DNA from: DASQZJ01 sp035638775
GTDB taxonomy: Bacteria > Pseudomonadota > Gammaproteobacteria > UBA5335 > SLRW01
Length of the DNA: 26,094 nt
Reading direction: 5' to 3'
NCBI GenBank assembly: GCA_035638775.1
Contig: DASQZJ010000068.1
Location: 1-26,094, forward strand
The notes beneath the pieces were generated by a model, which saw only the letters and a program-made list of their open reading frames with translations, did no database searches and was not told the origin of the DNA. Position 1 is the stretch's first letter, and every line of letters begins with the position of its first letter. Both the position numbers and the translations under genes were made by a program. Below are positions 14,035 through 21,581 of the stretch, piece by piece.

Positions 14035-15567
14035 CTATTCGGTTTCCCGCCAGGCCGGCGGCCGGCCGGCCGCCGCCACGCGGCCTGCCAGGTGGTGCTG
14101 CAGCTCACCCAGCACCGCCAGCAAACCCGCTTCCGGGTCGGTGGTCGCGCGCCGGCCCAGGTTGACTGCCCCGACCGCGGTTCCGCCCCGGGTCAGCGGC
14201 AGGTGCAGGTAGCTGTCGACCCGGGCGCTTTCGATGGAATCCCGTACCGGGGCGGGGCGCTCCAGCGGCCCGAGGTCGTCGGGGCCGTAGATGCGGATGC
14301 TGTCGAAAGCCCCGGTCAGCCGCACGCCGCGGGCCGAAAAACGCAGGGTTTGCGGGCCGCCGGCCTCGTCCACCGCGAGCTGGTGCAGGGACGCGGTCTC
14401 CCCCGGACCGGAGAACAGGGTGATGCCCGCCCACGCCGCATCCGGATCGAGCGCCAGCAGCAGCGGCAGCAGGCGACGGATCATTTCCTCGCCGGATGCA
14501 TTCTCCAGCAGCACGCTCTTGATCCGGCTTGCGGTTTCCAGCAGCTCGTACTGGCGCCGATCGCGTCGTCGCTGGGTCAGGGCCCGGGTGACATCCTCCA
14601 GGATCAGGGCGGCGCCCGCGGTCTGTTCCTCCACGTCGTCCACCCTTGCGCCCTGCATCAGCACGGTTTCCTCGCCGTCCGGCGTGATCCGCACCGGGCG
14701 GTCGTCGATCCGGCGCCCGCGCAGGAGCTGCTGCAACAGCGCCTGCACCCCCCCCAGGAGATGCCCGGTTTCCGCATCGATCAGCGCGGGCGCGAGGGCC
14801 TCGCAATCGCTGGGGACGGCATTCTCCGGAAGCCCCAGGAGCTCGCGGGCGCGACGGTTCAGCAGGGTGAGCCGCCCGGCGGCATCGCAGGCGATCATGC
14901 CCTCGGCGACGCGGTCCATGCCCCGCGCGAGGGTGGTGTTCTCGGCCTCGAGCCGTGCCCGTTCGCTACGCTCGGCGGTGATATCCGAGACCACCAGCAC
15001 CAGGCGGTACTCGCCGTCCGCCCGGAACATGCCGGCGCTCATGCGCATGTCGAAGCGGCTGCCGTCGGCCCGCCGGCCGACGGTGTCCAGCTGCAGCGCC
15101 GCCGGGTATCGTGCCAGCTGCTCCCGGTAGCCGCTCCTGAGACGTTCGTGCTCGGCGGGGTCGACGAAATCCAGGATGCTCCGGCCGGCGATCTCGCCGG
15201 CGGACTCGTGCCCGAACATGCGACACAGCGCCGGATTGCACGTCAGGCAGGTCTCCTGCCGCAGGACGGCGATGCCGTCCAGCGAGTTCTCGAGGATCGC
15301 CTGCAGGCGGAGTTCGCCGTCCCGTATCCGCCGTTGCAGCCGCGACAGCAGCCATCCCAGCGCGATTGCCGTGACGAACACGAACAGCACGCCGACGGAC
15401 GTCTGCAGGATCCGGTTCACGGGGCCGGGCGGGATGGCGATATCGATCAGGTGCTGGCTGAGCATGATCCAGATGAATGCCGCCGTGCCGTACGCCAGCG
15501 GGATCTTGACCAGACCGAAATCGCCGATCCGGTCCGGCTGGTAGAACACCGGTGATTCCTGTTCCAT
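14035..15567 (-). CDS. Membrane PAS-PAS-GAF-like sensor without a recognisable output domain
   Basis: 510 aa. Two TM helices occur at residues ~22-42 and ~53-75, joined by a very short periplasmic loop. A first PAS domain follows (~85-205: LQAILENSLDGIAVLRQ, then a PAC-like segment ending VLVVSDITAERSERARL), a linker coiled coil, a second PAS (~215-330, ending LILEDVTRALTQRRRDRRQ), and a GAF-like domain (~340-500: YELLETASRIKSVLLENASGEEMI, then YLHLPLTRGGTAVGAVNLGRR). No GGDEF, EAL, HisKA/HATPase or methyl-accepting domain is visible before the stop codon. It may signal through protein contacts or be a truncated diguanylate cyclase or kinase. It is divergent from phoB, separated by 319 bp. 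SD is weak. Confidence 0.75.
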   Translation of the reverse strand: MEQESPVFYQPDRIGDFGLVKIPLAYGTAAFIWIMLSQHLIDIAIPPGPVNRILQTSVGVLFVFVTAIALGWLLSRLQRRIRDGELRLQAILENSLDGIAVLRQETCLTCNPALCRMFGHESAGEIAGRSILDFVDPAEHERLRSGYREQLARYPAALQLDTVGRRADGSRFDMRMSAGMFRADGEYRLVLVVSDITAERSERARLEAENTTLARGMDRVAEGMIACDAAGRLTLLNRRARELLGLPENAVPSDCEALAPALIDAETGHLLGGVQALLQQLLRGRRIDDRPVRITPDGEETVLMQGARVDDVEEQTAGAALILEDVTRALTQRRRDRRQYELLETASRIKSVLLENASGEEMIRRLLPLLLALDPDAAWAGITLFSGPGETASLHQLAVDEAGGPQTLRFSARGVRLTGAFDSIRIYGPDDLGPLERPAPVRDSIESARVDSYLHLPLTRGGTAVGAVNLGRRATTDPEAGLLAVLGELQHHLAGRVAAAGRPPAWRETE

Positions 15568-15823
15568 CTGAGGTGCCGCCTTGACGAGACGGTCCGGAAG
15601 GCACCGCCTCCGGTCGTTGTCACGCCCGGCAAGGACCTGGTTCCGTGTCCCGGCTGAAGCAGGCGAGCAATTCCAGCAACGCGGACAGTCCGGACCGCGT
15701 CCCCTCGTTTCCGGCGGATCGGAAACGGCGATGGTCCGTCTCCACGCTTCCGCCGTTATTGTTTGACATATTGTCTGCCGTGGCGCGGCGTCCGTCCAGC
15801 ACCGGCGCGGGCAGGGGAGCGTT

Positions 15824-15851
15824 CGTCATCGTTATGTCATAATCCGTTGTT
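15824..15851 (+). promoter_or_regulatory. Candidate Pho box upstream of phoB
   Basis: Half-sites CGTCAT (15824-15829) and TGTCAT (15835-15840) are exactly 11 bp apart, with a weaker GTTGT-like repeat at 15846. The 11-bp TGTCA period and the AT-rich spacer after TGTCATAAT match the PhoB box. It ends at a -10 candidate, the usual place for PhoB activation, so phoB is probably autoregulated. Confidence 0.65.
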
Positions 15852-15856
15852 GTAAT
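15851..15856 (+). promoter_or_regulatory. Candidate -10 element of phoB
   Basis: TGTAAT, five of six to consensus, 30 bp before the phoB ATG and directly following the Pho-box repeats that replace a -35 element. Confidence 0.5.
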
Positions 15857-15886
15857 CGTCCCGACCCGGAAATCAGTGCGGATGAC

Positions 15887-16579
15887 ATGGCCGAGCAGAC
15901 GGTACTGGTAGTCGACGACGAGGAGTCCATCCGGCAGATGGTCGCCTTCGGCCTCGAGCGGGAAGGTTACCGTGTCGTGGGGGCCGCCGACGCCCAGGAG
16001 GCCCGCATCGCGATCGCGGACGACCGCCCGGACCTGGTGCTGCTCGACTGGATGATGCCGGGGGTGAGCGGTCTCGAGCTGGCGCGCTCCCTGCGGCGGG
16101 ACGACAGCACCCGCGAGCTTCCGATCATCATGCTCACCGCGCGTGGCGAGGAAGCCGACAAGGTGCGCGGGCTGGACATCGGGACGGACGATTACGTCAC
16201 CAAGCCGTTTTCCATTCGGGAGCTGGTGGCCCGGATCCGGGCCGTGATGCGCCGCGCGACGGCGGGCGGCGCCGAGGAGGTGATCGAGCGGGGCGGAATC
16301 CGCCTGGACGCCGGCGCCCACCGGGTGACGGTGGACGGGCAGGCCGTGCATCTCGGCCCGACCGAGTTCCGGCTGCTGCACTTCTTCATGTCGCACCCGG
16401 AGCGCGTGTACAGCCGCGCGCAGCTGCTGGACCGGGTATGGGGCCCCAGCATCTATGTCGAGGAGCGCACCGTGGACGTACACATCCGCCGGTTGCGCAA
16501 GGCGCTCACGGAACATGCCGCCGAACGCCTGGTGCAGACCGTACGAGGGACCGGGTATCGTTTCTCCGTGCAGGGCTGA
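15887..16579 (+). CDS. phoB: Phosphate regulon response regulator PhoB
   Basis: 230 aa, the same size as E. coli PhoB (229). Receiver domain: acidic pair Asp10/Asp11, phosphoacceptor Asp54 in VLLDWMMPG, Thr84 and Lys106. The DNA-binding winged helix (~130-228) carries the recognition-helix segment VDVHIRRLRKAL and the terminal RGTGYRFS. The DWMMPGVSGLEL and IMLTARGEEADKVRGLDIGTDDYVTKPF-type segments are diagnostic of PhoB. PhoB activates phosphate-starvation genes through 11-bp TGTCA repeats, which occur upstream of this gene and of pstS. phoR begins 6 bp after the stop. Confidence 0.95.
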   Translation: MAEQTVLVVDDEESIRQMVAFGLEREGYRVVGAADAQEARIAIADDRPDLVLLDWMMPGVSGLELARSLRRDDSTRELPIIMLTARGEEADKVRGLDIGTDDYVTKPFSIRELVARIRAVMRRATAGGAEEVIERGGIRLDAGAHRVTVDGQAVHLGPTEFRLLHFFMSHPERVYSRAQLLDRVWGPSIYVEERTVDVHIRRLRKALTEHAAERLVQTVRGTGYRFSVQG

Positions 16580-16585
16580 GACCTG

Positions 16586-17887
16586 ATGTCGCCCTGGGGC
16601 GTGGAAGCGTGGCGGCTGTTCGGCGTGTTGCTGGCCGGGGCCCTGGTCGGCCTGATCTTCGGCTCGGCGGGGTGGGGCATCGTGCTGGTCGGCGGCGCGT
16701 ACTTCGCCTGGCAGATCCACAATCTCTACCGGCTGGAGCGCTGGCTGGGCGGGTCGCGCAGTCTCAATCCGCCCGAAGGCCCCGGCATCTGGGGCGTCAT
16801 CTACGGCCATTTCTATCGCCTGCAGCGCCGCAACCGGCGGCGCAAGCGGCGCCTCGCCGCCATCCTGCACGAGTTCCAGCAGTCCACGGCGGCGTTTCCC
16901 GACGGTACCGTGCTGCTCACTCCGGACGGCAGCATCGTGTGGTTCAACGGTGCCGCCGGGCGGCTGCTGGGTCTGCGCTATCCGCAGGACGTCGGCCAGC
17001 GCGTGGCCAACCTGGTGCGGCATCCGCAGTTCACCGAGTACCTGCGCACGGGCAACTACGAGGATGCGGTCGAGGTGCCTTCGCCGGTGAACGAGGACAT
17101 GACACTGGCCCTGCAGGTGGTGCCCTACGGCGACGAGCAGCGCCTGATGATCGTGCGGGACGTTACCCGGCTGCACAAGCTCGAGCAGGTGCGCCGCGAC
17201 TTCGTCGCCAACGCTTCCCACGAGCTGCGCACGCCGCTCACGGTCGTCTCGGGCTACCTCGACAGCCTGCTGGACGAGCCCGAGGCGATGGCGCGCTGGA
17301 GCCAGCCGCTGCAGAGCATGCGTGAGCAGGCGGGGCGCATGGAGCATATCCTGGAGGACCTGCTGCTGCTCTCGCGCATGGAGGGCCCGGTGGACGCCAT
17401 GCAGCAGCAGGACGTGGACATGCCGGAGCTGTTGGAGGCGGTCGCCGAGCAGGGGCGCAAGATCGCCGACGGCGCGCTCGAGATCCTCGTTCATGCTGAG
17501 GCGGGGCTGCGCCTGCGCGGGGCCGAGCGGGAGCTGCACAGCATTGCCGCCAACCTGGTCACCAACGCCGTGAAGTACACGCCTGCGGGTGGCCGGGTCG
17601 AGATCACCTGGGGGTCGGAGCGGGACGGCGCGTTCCTGGCCGTGAGCGACACCGGCATCGGCATCCCCGAGAAGGATTTGCCGCGCATCACGGAGCGGTT
17701 CTACCGCGTCGACACGGGCCGCTCACGGCGTCAGGGCGGGACCGGTCTCGGGCTGTCGATCGTGCGCAACGGCGTGCTGCGGCACGACGGGCGGCTGGAG
17801 ATCCGCAGTCGCCCCGGAGAGGGCAGTACGTTCACCTGCCACTTCCCGGAGCAGCGCCTGCAGCGGCAGGGCGTGAAGGCATCCTGA
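16586..17887 (+). CDS. phoR: Phosphate regulon sensor kinase PhoR
   Basis: 433 aa (E. coli 431). The N-terminus has a closely spaced hydrophobic pair (~10-50) with no substantial periplasmic domain, then a basic linker, a PAS domain (~100-190, from DGTVLLTPDGSIVWFNGAAG) and HisKA with NASHELRTPLTVVSGYL, phosphoacceptor His212. HATPase boxes: NLVTNAVKYTPAGG, VSDTGIGIPEKD, ERFYRVDTGRSR, GGTGLGLSIV. The short membrane region and PAS domain are typical of PhoR, which is thought to read phosphate status through the PstSCAB-PhoU complex encoded 2.6 kb downstream. The gene converges with the tetR-like gene, stops only 5 bp apart, with no obvious terminator. Confidence 0.95.
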   Translation: MSPWGVEAWRLFGVLLAGALVGLIFGSAGWGIVLVGGAYFAWQIHNLYRLERWLGGSRSLNPPEGPGIWGVIYGHFYRLQRRNRRRKRRLAAILHEFQQSTAAFPDGTVLLTPDGSIVWFNGAAGRLLGLRYPQDVGQRVANLVRHPQFTEYLRTGNYEDAVEVPSPVNEDMTLALQVVPYGDEQRLMIVRDVTRLHKLEQVRRDFVANASHELRTPLTVVSGYLDSLLDEPEAMARWSQPLQSMREQAGRMEHILEDLLLLSRMEGPVDAMQQQDVDMPELLEAVAEQGRKIADGALEILVHAEAGLRLRGAERELHSIAANLVTNAVKYTPAGGRVEITWGSERDGAFLAVSDTGIGIPEKDLPRITERFYRVDTGRSRRQGGTGLGLSIVRNGVLRHDGRLEIRSRPGEGSTFTCHFPEQRLQRQGVKAS

Positions 17888-17892
17888 TCCGG

Positions 17893-18534
17893 CTATGGCG
17901 TGCCGCGACGGCCGTGGGCCGCGCCGTGCACCACCAGTCGCAGGGTCCGGCCAAGGCGGCGCCGCGCCTCGGCGGCGGAGCGGCCCTCGGTAACGTTCTC
18001 GAGCACACCCTGCAGCAGCAGCGTGACCAGCGCCCGGGCCGCGACCTCCGGATCGCCCGCGGCAGCGAGGTAGCCCTGCCGGATTCCGCCGAAGAACAGC
18101 TGGCGGACCTGCGCAGCCATCTCCCGCTCCGCGGCAGCGACGGCCTCGCGCAGTTCGGGGTCGGCGGCGGGTGCCTCCACCAGCAGCACCCGCGCAAGGG
18201 CGGGCCGGGCCTCGAATGCACCGAGCACCTCGTCGGCCAGGTCTCCCAGCCGCTGCTCGAACGCGCTGAGGGACGGGGCCTGGCCGGCGGCGCGCCGGGC
18301 GGCGGCCAGCAGCGGCGAGAGGGTGTCTTCGACGACCGCGGCGAGCACGTCGCGCTTGCTGCGGAAATAGCGGTAGAAGGTGCCGTGTCCGATCCCCAGC
18401 CGCGCGGCGATATCCGCCACACCGGCCTCATGGTAGCCCGCGTCGGCGAACGCGGCGGCGGCCGCCTCCAGGATCGCGGTGCGTCTGTCGGAAGGTCCGG
18501 CCACGCGATGCTCCACTGCAGAATGACGTGTCAT
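17893..18534 (-). CDS. TetR-family transcriptional regulator
   Basis: 213 aa. The N-terminal HTH region (~18-65) runs RRTAILEAAAAAFADAGYHEAGVADIA-like into IGHGTFYRYFRSKRDVL, the classical TetR helix-turn-helix. The C-terminal ligand and dimerisation domain is Ala/Leu/Arg-rich and gives no clue to the effector. A near-perfect inverted repeat (18519-18538) covers the ATG, a probable autoregulatory operator; if transcription starts inside it, a downstream start such as the GTG at codon 7 is possible. The gene follows the PAP2 phosphatase gene by 43 bp and probably belongs to the same transcription unit as the glycosyltransferase. Confidence 0.9.
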   Translation of the reverse strand: MTRHSAVEHRVAGPSDRRTAILEAAAAAFADAGYHEAGVADIAARLGIGHGTFYRYFRSKRDVLAAVVEDTLSPLLAAARRAAGQAPSLSAFEQRLGDLADEVLGAFEARPALARVLLVEAPAADPELREAVAAAEREMAAQVRQLFFGGIRQGYLAAAGDPEVAARALVTLLLQGVLENVTEGRSAAEARRRLGRTLRLVVHGAAHGRRGTP

Positions 18535-18538
18535 TCAG
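18519..18538. promoter_or_regulatory. Palindromic operator over the tetR start codon
   Basis: GAATGAC-GT-GTCATTC: 7-bp perfect arms at 18521-18536, extended to CxGAATGAC/GTCATTCxG at 18519-18538. Size, symmetry and position upstream of a TetR-family gene fit an operator. It covers the predicted ATG (18532-18534), so binding would block the start of this gene specifically. Confidence 0.6.
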
Positions 18539-18577
18539 TATCCGGATGAGGCTGCCGGGCGTAAAGAGGGATCGATG

Positions 18578-19120
18578 TCAGGGGACGAAAAGGACGACCG
18601 GAAGGGCCACGGCGAGACCGATCAGCGCTCCGGCCAGGACGTCGCTCGGGTAATGCAGCCCCAGGACCACCCGGGAGCCGGCCACCAGCAGGGTGAAGGG
18701 CACCAGCACCAGCGCCAGAGGCGGGTAATGCGCCACCGCGATCGTGGTCATCGCGACGGCCTGCAGGGTATGGCCCGAGGGGAAGCTGAACGGATCCAGC
18801 GAGCGCTCGCCGGCACGAACCGTCTGGCTCACGGCCCAGGGACGCGGGCGCGCGGTCGCGGTCTTGGTGGCGCGGTAGATGGCAAGGCAGGCGAGAGCGG
18901 TGAGGCCGAGCTCGAGCGATACGCCCAGGCCGTCCAGCCCGTCCAGGATAGGCAGCAACACCATCAGCGCGTACCAGATGATGCCATCGCCCAGGCGGCT
19001 GGCCAGGCGGAACAGAAAACGGATGCCGGGCCGGCGCACGCGCCGCTGCAGCCGGATGCACCAGGCCAGTTCGAGCCTGCTGGCGCTATCTAGCAAGGAG
19101 TACACGGCGTGCCTGATCAT
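18578..19120 (-). CDS. PAP2-family membrane phosphatase
   Basis: 180 aa from the ATG at 19120 (a TTG at 19165 would add 15 residues). The full acid-phosphatase signature is present: C1 KTATARPRP (Lys86, Arg93), C2 PSGH (114-117, His117 the proton donor), C3 SRVVLGLHYPSD (Arg150, nucleophile His156, Asp160). About five TM helices surround it. PAP2 enzymes dephosphorylate lipid phosphates such as phosphatidate, phosphatidylglycerophosphate or undecaprenyl pyrophosphate at the membrane. The start overlaps the end of the glycosyltransferase frame by 35 bp, implying co-translation. With a GT4 enzyme as neighbour, phosphatidate to diacylglycerol is an attractive role, but undecaprenyl-PP recycling cannot be excluded. 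Confidence 0.9.
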   Translation of the reverse strand: MIRHAVYSLLDSASRLELAWCIRLQRRVRRPGIRFLFRLASRLGDGIIWYALMVLLPILDGLDGLGVSLELGLTALACLAIYRATKTATARPRPWAVSQTVRAGERSLDPFSFPSGHTLQAVAMTTIAVAHYPPLALVLVPFTLLVAGSRVVLGLHYPSDVLAGALIGLAVALPVVLFVP

Positions 19121-20274
19121 GCTTCCGATCCGCCTGCCGGGCGGCCTGGTGGAGAATCCGTTCAAGATGGTCTACCACGAATCGGTGATCCAGGCCACCG
19201 ACCGCGGCCGGCGCGTTGCCCCGGATGCGCTCCAGCAGGTCCGGATCACGGGCCAGGTTGGCGGCGGCGGCGACGAATTCCGCGGGCTCGCTGCGCGGCA
19301 CGACCATGCCGCTGACGCGGTGGCGGATGTACAGGCCGGCGGCGGCATGATCGAAGGCCACCACGCCGAGCCCGCTCGCAAGGGCCTCGATGGTGACGTT
19401 GCCGAAGGTCTCGTGCCGGCTCGGGAACAGGAACAGGTCCGCGCTCGCGTAGCAGGCCGCGAGATCCTCGCCGCGCACGGGCCCCGGCGAACAGGATACC
19501 AGGTTCGCGCCGGCGGAGGGTGGCGAGCAGGGGACCGTCGCCGACCACCACGAAACGTGCCCCGGGCCGGATGCGGCGGATTTCGCTCCAGGCATCCAGG
19601 GCCAGCCCGAGATTCTTCTCCCGCGCCAGGCGCCCGACGTGCAGCACCACCAGATCCTCGGGGCCGGCGCCCCAGGCGCGCCGCAGTGCCGCGTTCCGGC
19701 GAGCGGGACGGAACAGCGCGGTATCCACGCCCCGGCCGATGACCCGGATGCGCCCGAAGCCCCGTCGCTCGAGGTCTTCGGCCAGTGCCGGTGTCGGCGC
19801 GAGCGTGCACCAGGCACGCCTGTGAAAGCCGCGCAGCCAGGCGGAGGCCGCGGGCGCGAGCCAGCCGAGGCGGTAGTGTCGCGTGTAGTCCTGGAAATTG
19901 GTGTGAAAGCCTGCCACCACCGGGATCGCCAGCCTGGCAGCCGCCGTCGCAGCGGCGGCGCCGAGCGGGCCCTGGGTCGCCACATAGACGACGTCGGGTC
20001 GCTCCTGCCGCCAGCGACGCGCGAGCCGGGCCGGCAGAACAAGACCCACCCGCAGCCCCGGATAGAAGGGGATGCCGAGCGCGGCGGTCAGCGTCTCGCG
20101 GGGATCTTCGGGCTCGTGCTCGTCCGCTCGTGGACGGACCACGGAGACCGCGTGACCGCGGGCCCGCAGCCCGCGCGCGAAACGGGCCACGGTCACGGCG
20201 ACGCCGTTGATCTCGGGAGGCCATGTCTCACTGACCAGGGCGATGTGCAGGCGCCGGGAATGCTTGCGATTCAT
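19086..20274 (-). pseudogene. GT4-family glycosyltransferase interrupted by a one-base frameshift
   Basis: The N-terminal half (from ATG 20274) reads RRLHIALVSETWPPEINGVA and continues through GFHTNFQDYTRHY, VIGRGVDTALFRP and VLHVGRLAREKNLGLALDAW to REPGILFAG. The frame then breaks, and the homologous continuation (PVRGEDLAACYASADLFLFP, ETFGNVTIEALASG with the E-x7-E motif) is in another frame ending at 19086. Removing one base in the GGGCCCC run at 19479-19485 restores a 395-aa protein, normal for GT4 enzymes of the MgtA/DgdA/Agt-like group that glycosylate diacylglycerol or other lipid acceptors. A sequencing or assembly error in the homopolymer is at least as likely as a true mutation, because both halves are otherwise well preserved. 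It shares its upstream region with pstS (Pho boxes) and leads PAP2 and tetR. Confidence 0.8.
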
Positions 20275-20296
20275 GGGTCCGACACTAGGCTTGTGC

Positions 20297-20337
20297 GGTG
20301 ACGGCAATGTGTCAGCCGGATGTCACCCCGGTGACGG
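20297..20337 (+). promoter_or_regulatory. Upstream Pho-box-like repeats between the GT4 gene and pstS
   Basis: TGTCA at 20310-20314 and 20321-20325 are 11 bp apart. They are flanked by an exact 8-bp direct repeat GGTGACGG at 20297-20304 and 20330-20337 (33 bp apart, three 11-bp periods), whose minus-strand reading CCGTCACC also resembles a Pho half-site. It lies 23-60 bp upstream of the GT4 start and ~130 bp upstream of pstS, so it could serve either gene. Confidence 0.5.
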
Positions 20338-20370
20338 TCGGCGACCGCGGCCGGCCGGAACGGAGCGCAT

Positions 20371-20388
20371 TTTCATGCAAATGTCACA
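20371..20388 (+). promoter_or_regulatory. Pho box of pstS
   Basis: TTTCAT (20371-20376) and TGTCAC (20382-20387) are 11 bp apart with an AT-leaning spacer, close to the E. coli PhoB box CTGTCATAAATCTGTCAC. It lies ~80 bp upstream of the pstS ATG, oriented toward pstS. Confidence 0.7.
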
Positions 20389-20467
20389 TCCCCCGCGTAG
20401 CGTACTTTGCGGTCCGCGTCGAAAGGAGGCGGGCCTCATAATCAAATCATTCAGGGAGCAGTCAAGG

Positions 20468-21517
20468 ATGCTTAAGCGACTCGGAGTATTCGTGCTGTCG
20501 GCGGCCGTGCTGTCGGCCTCGGCTGCCGGAATTGCCCGCGCCTCCGCGAAGCAGATCTCGGGGGCCGGCGCGACGTTCCCCTATCCCGTCTACTCGAAAT
20601 GGGCGCAGGAGTACAACCGGAAGACCGGCGTCCAGATGAACTACCAGGCCATCGGATCGGGTGGCGGGATCAAGCAGATCAAGGCGCGCACGGTGGATTT
20701 CGGGGCCTCGGACGCGCCGCTCAAGGAGGACGAGCTGGACAAGTTCGGGCTGCTGCAGTGGCCGATGATCATGGGCGGGGTCGTGCCGATCGTGAACATC
20801 CCCGGCGTCAAGCCGGGCGAGATGCGGCTGGACAACCCCACGCTGGCGAAGATCTTCCTGGGCGAGATCAAGCGCTGGAACGACCCCGCGATCAAGAAGC
20901 TCAACCCCGGGCTGGATCTTCCCGACTCGGCGATCACGGTGGTCCACCGCTCGGACGGCTCCGGGACCACGTTCAACTTTACCAACTACCTGGCCAAGGT
21001 GAGCCCGACCTGGAAGCAGAAGATCGGCTTCGGCAAGGCGGTCGACTGGCCCACCGGAGTCGGCGGCAAGGGCAACCAGGGCGTGGCCAACTACGTCGGC
21101 CGGATCAAGGGTGCGGTCGGTTACGTCGAGTATGCCTACGCGCTGGAGAACGACCTCGCCTACACCCAGCTGCGCAACCGGGCCGGCAACTTCGTCAAGC
21201 CCGACTCGAAGAGCTTCCAGGCCGCAGCCGCGAATGCGGACTGGAAGAACGCCCCGGGCTTTTACCTGGTGCTCACCGACCAGCCCGGAGCGCAAAGCTG
21301 GCCGATCACCGCGGCGAGTTTCATCCTGATGTATCGCGAGCAGCGCGACCCGGCGACGGCAAAGGCGGTCCTGGAGTTCCTCGACTGGTCCTATCACCAC
21401 GGGCAGGCGGCCGCGGAGAAGCTCGATTACGTGCCGATGCCGGCCAGCGTGGTGAATATGGTCGAAGGGGTCTGGCACAAGGAGATGCATGGACCGGACG
21501 GCAAGCCCATCTGGTGA
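20468..21517 (+). CDS. pstS: Phosphate ABC transporter substrate-binding protein PstS
   Basis: 349 aa periplasmic protein. The start is set by the signal peptide MLKRLGVFVLSAAVLSASAA with cleavage expected after ARASA (residue ~27) and by GGGAG upstream; longer in-frame readings run through the promoter. Phosphate-binding landmarks: SGAGATFPYPVYSKW, YQAIGSGGGIKQI, FGASDAPLK and HRSDGSGTTFNFTNYL. It captures phosphate in the periplasm with high affinity and delivers it to PstC-PstA. First gene of the pst-phoU operon, under a strong Pho box. A 14-bp hairpin after the stop probably lets pstS be expressed above the membrane components. Confidence 0.96.
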   Translation: MLKRLGVFVLSAAVLSASAAGIARASAKQISGAGATFPYPVYSKWAQEYNRKTGVQMNYQAIGSGGGIKQIKARTVDFGASDAPLKEDELDKFGLLQWPMIMGGVVPIVNIPGVKPGEMRLDNPTLAKIFLGEIKRWNDPAIKKLNPGLDLPDSAITVVHRSDGSGTTFNFTNYLAKVSPTWKQKIGFGKAVDWPTGVGGKGNQGVANYVGRIKGAVGYVEYAYALENDLAYTQLRNRAGNFVKPDSKSFQAAAANADWKNAPGFYLVLTDQPGAQSWPITAASFILMYREQRDPATAKAVLEFLDWSYHHGQAAAEKLDYVPMPASVVNMVEGVWHKEMHGPDGKPIW

Positions 21518-21581
21518 TGTCCGTACGGGCGGGGTAGCATGGGCGCCGCCACGGCGGGGTCCGCTTGCCCGCGGATCGAAC

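Larger units (their letters stand above)
15568..15886. other. 319-bp intergenic region between the PAS sensor and phoB
   Basis: Contains the phoB promoter and Pho-box-like repeats (15824-15856). A less GC-rich patch near 15757-15776 holds TTGACA and the short inverted pair GACA/TGTC. A minus-strand 49-codon reading frame (15769-15620, starting MSNNNGG) lies here but lacks a Shine-Dalgarno sequence, so it is not called as a gene. No intrinsic terminator is seen. Confidence 0.5.

Noticed and set aside
15571..15609. Imperfect inverted repeat (GAGGTGCCGCCTT / AAGGCACCGCCTC) upstream of the PAS sensor gene
   Set aside because: Three mismatches in 13 positions and a wide loop; not convincing as an attenuator.
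15762..15777. TTGACA and GACA/TGTC inverted pair as a promoter or operator
   Set aside because: No -10 element follows TTGACA at a suitable distance, and the inverted arms are only 4 bp.
15620..17539. 639-codon minus-strand frame across phoB-phoR
   Set aside because: Antisense to two well-supported genes. The only part in intergenic DNA (15769-15620) has no Shine-Dalgarno sequence and no recognised family.
19121..19165. TTG start adding 15 residues to the PAP2 phosphatase
   Set aside because: The ATG at 19120 gives a normal-length PAP2 protein; the extension adds Arg/Pro-rich residues without a visible SD.
20207..20467. Upstream in-frame extension of pstS
   Set aside because: It would run through the Pho boxes and promoter and put 87 residues before a textbook signal peptide.
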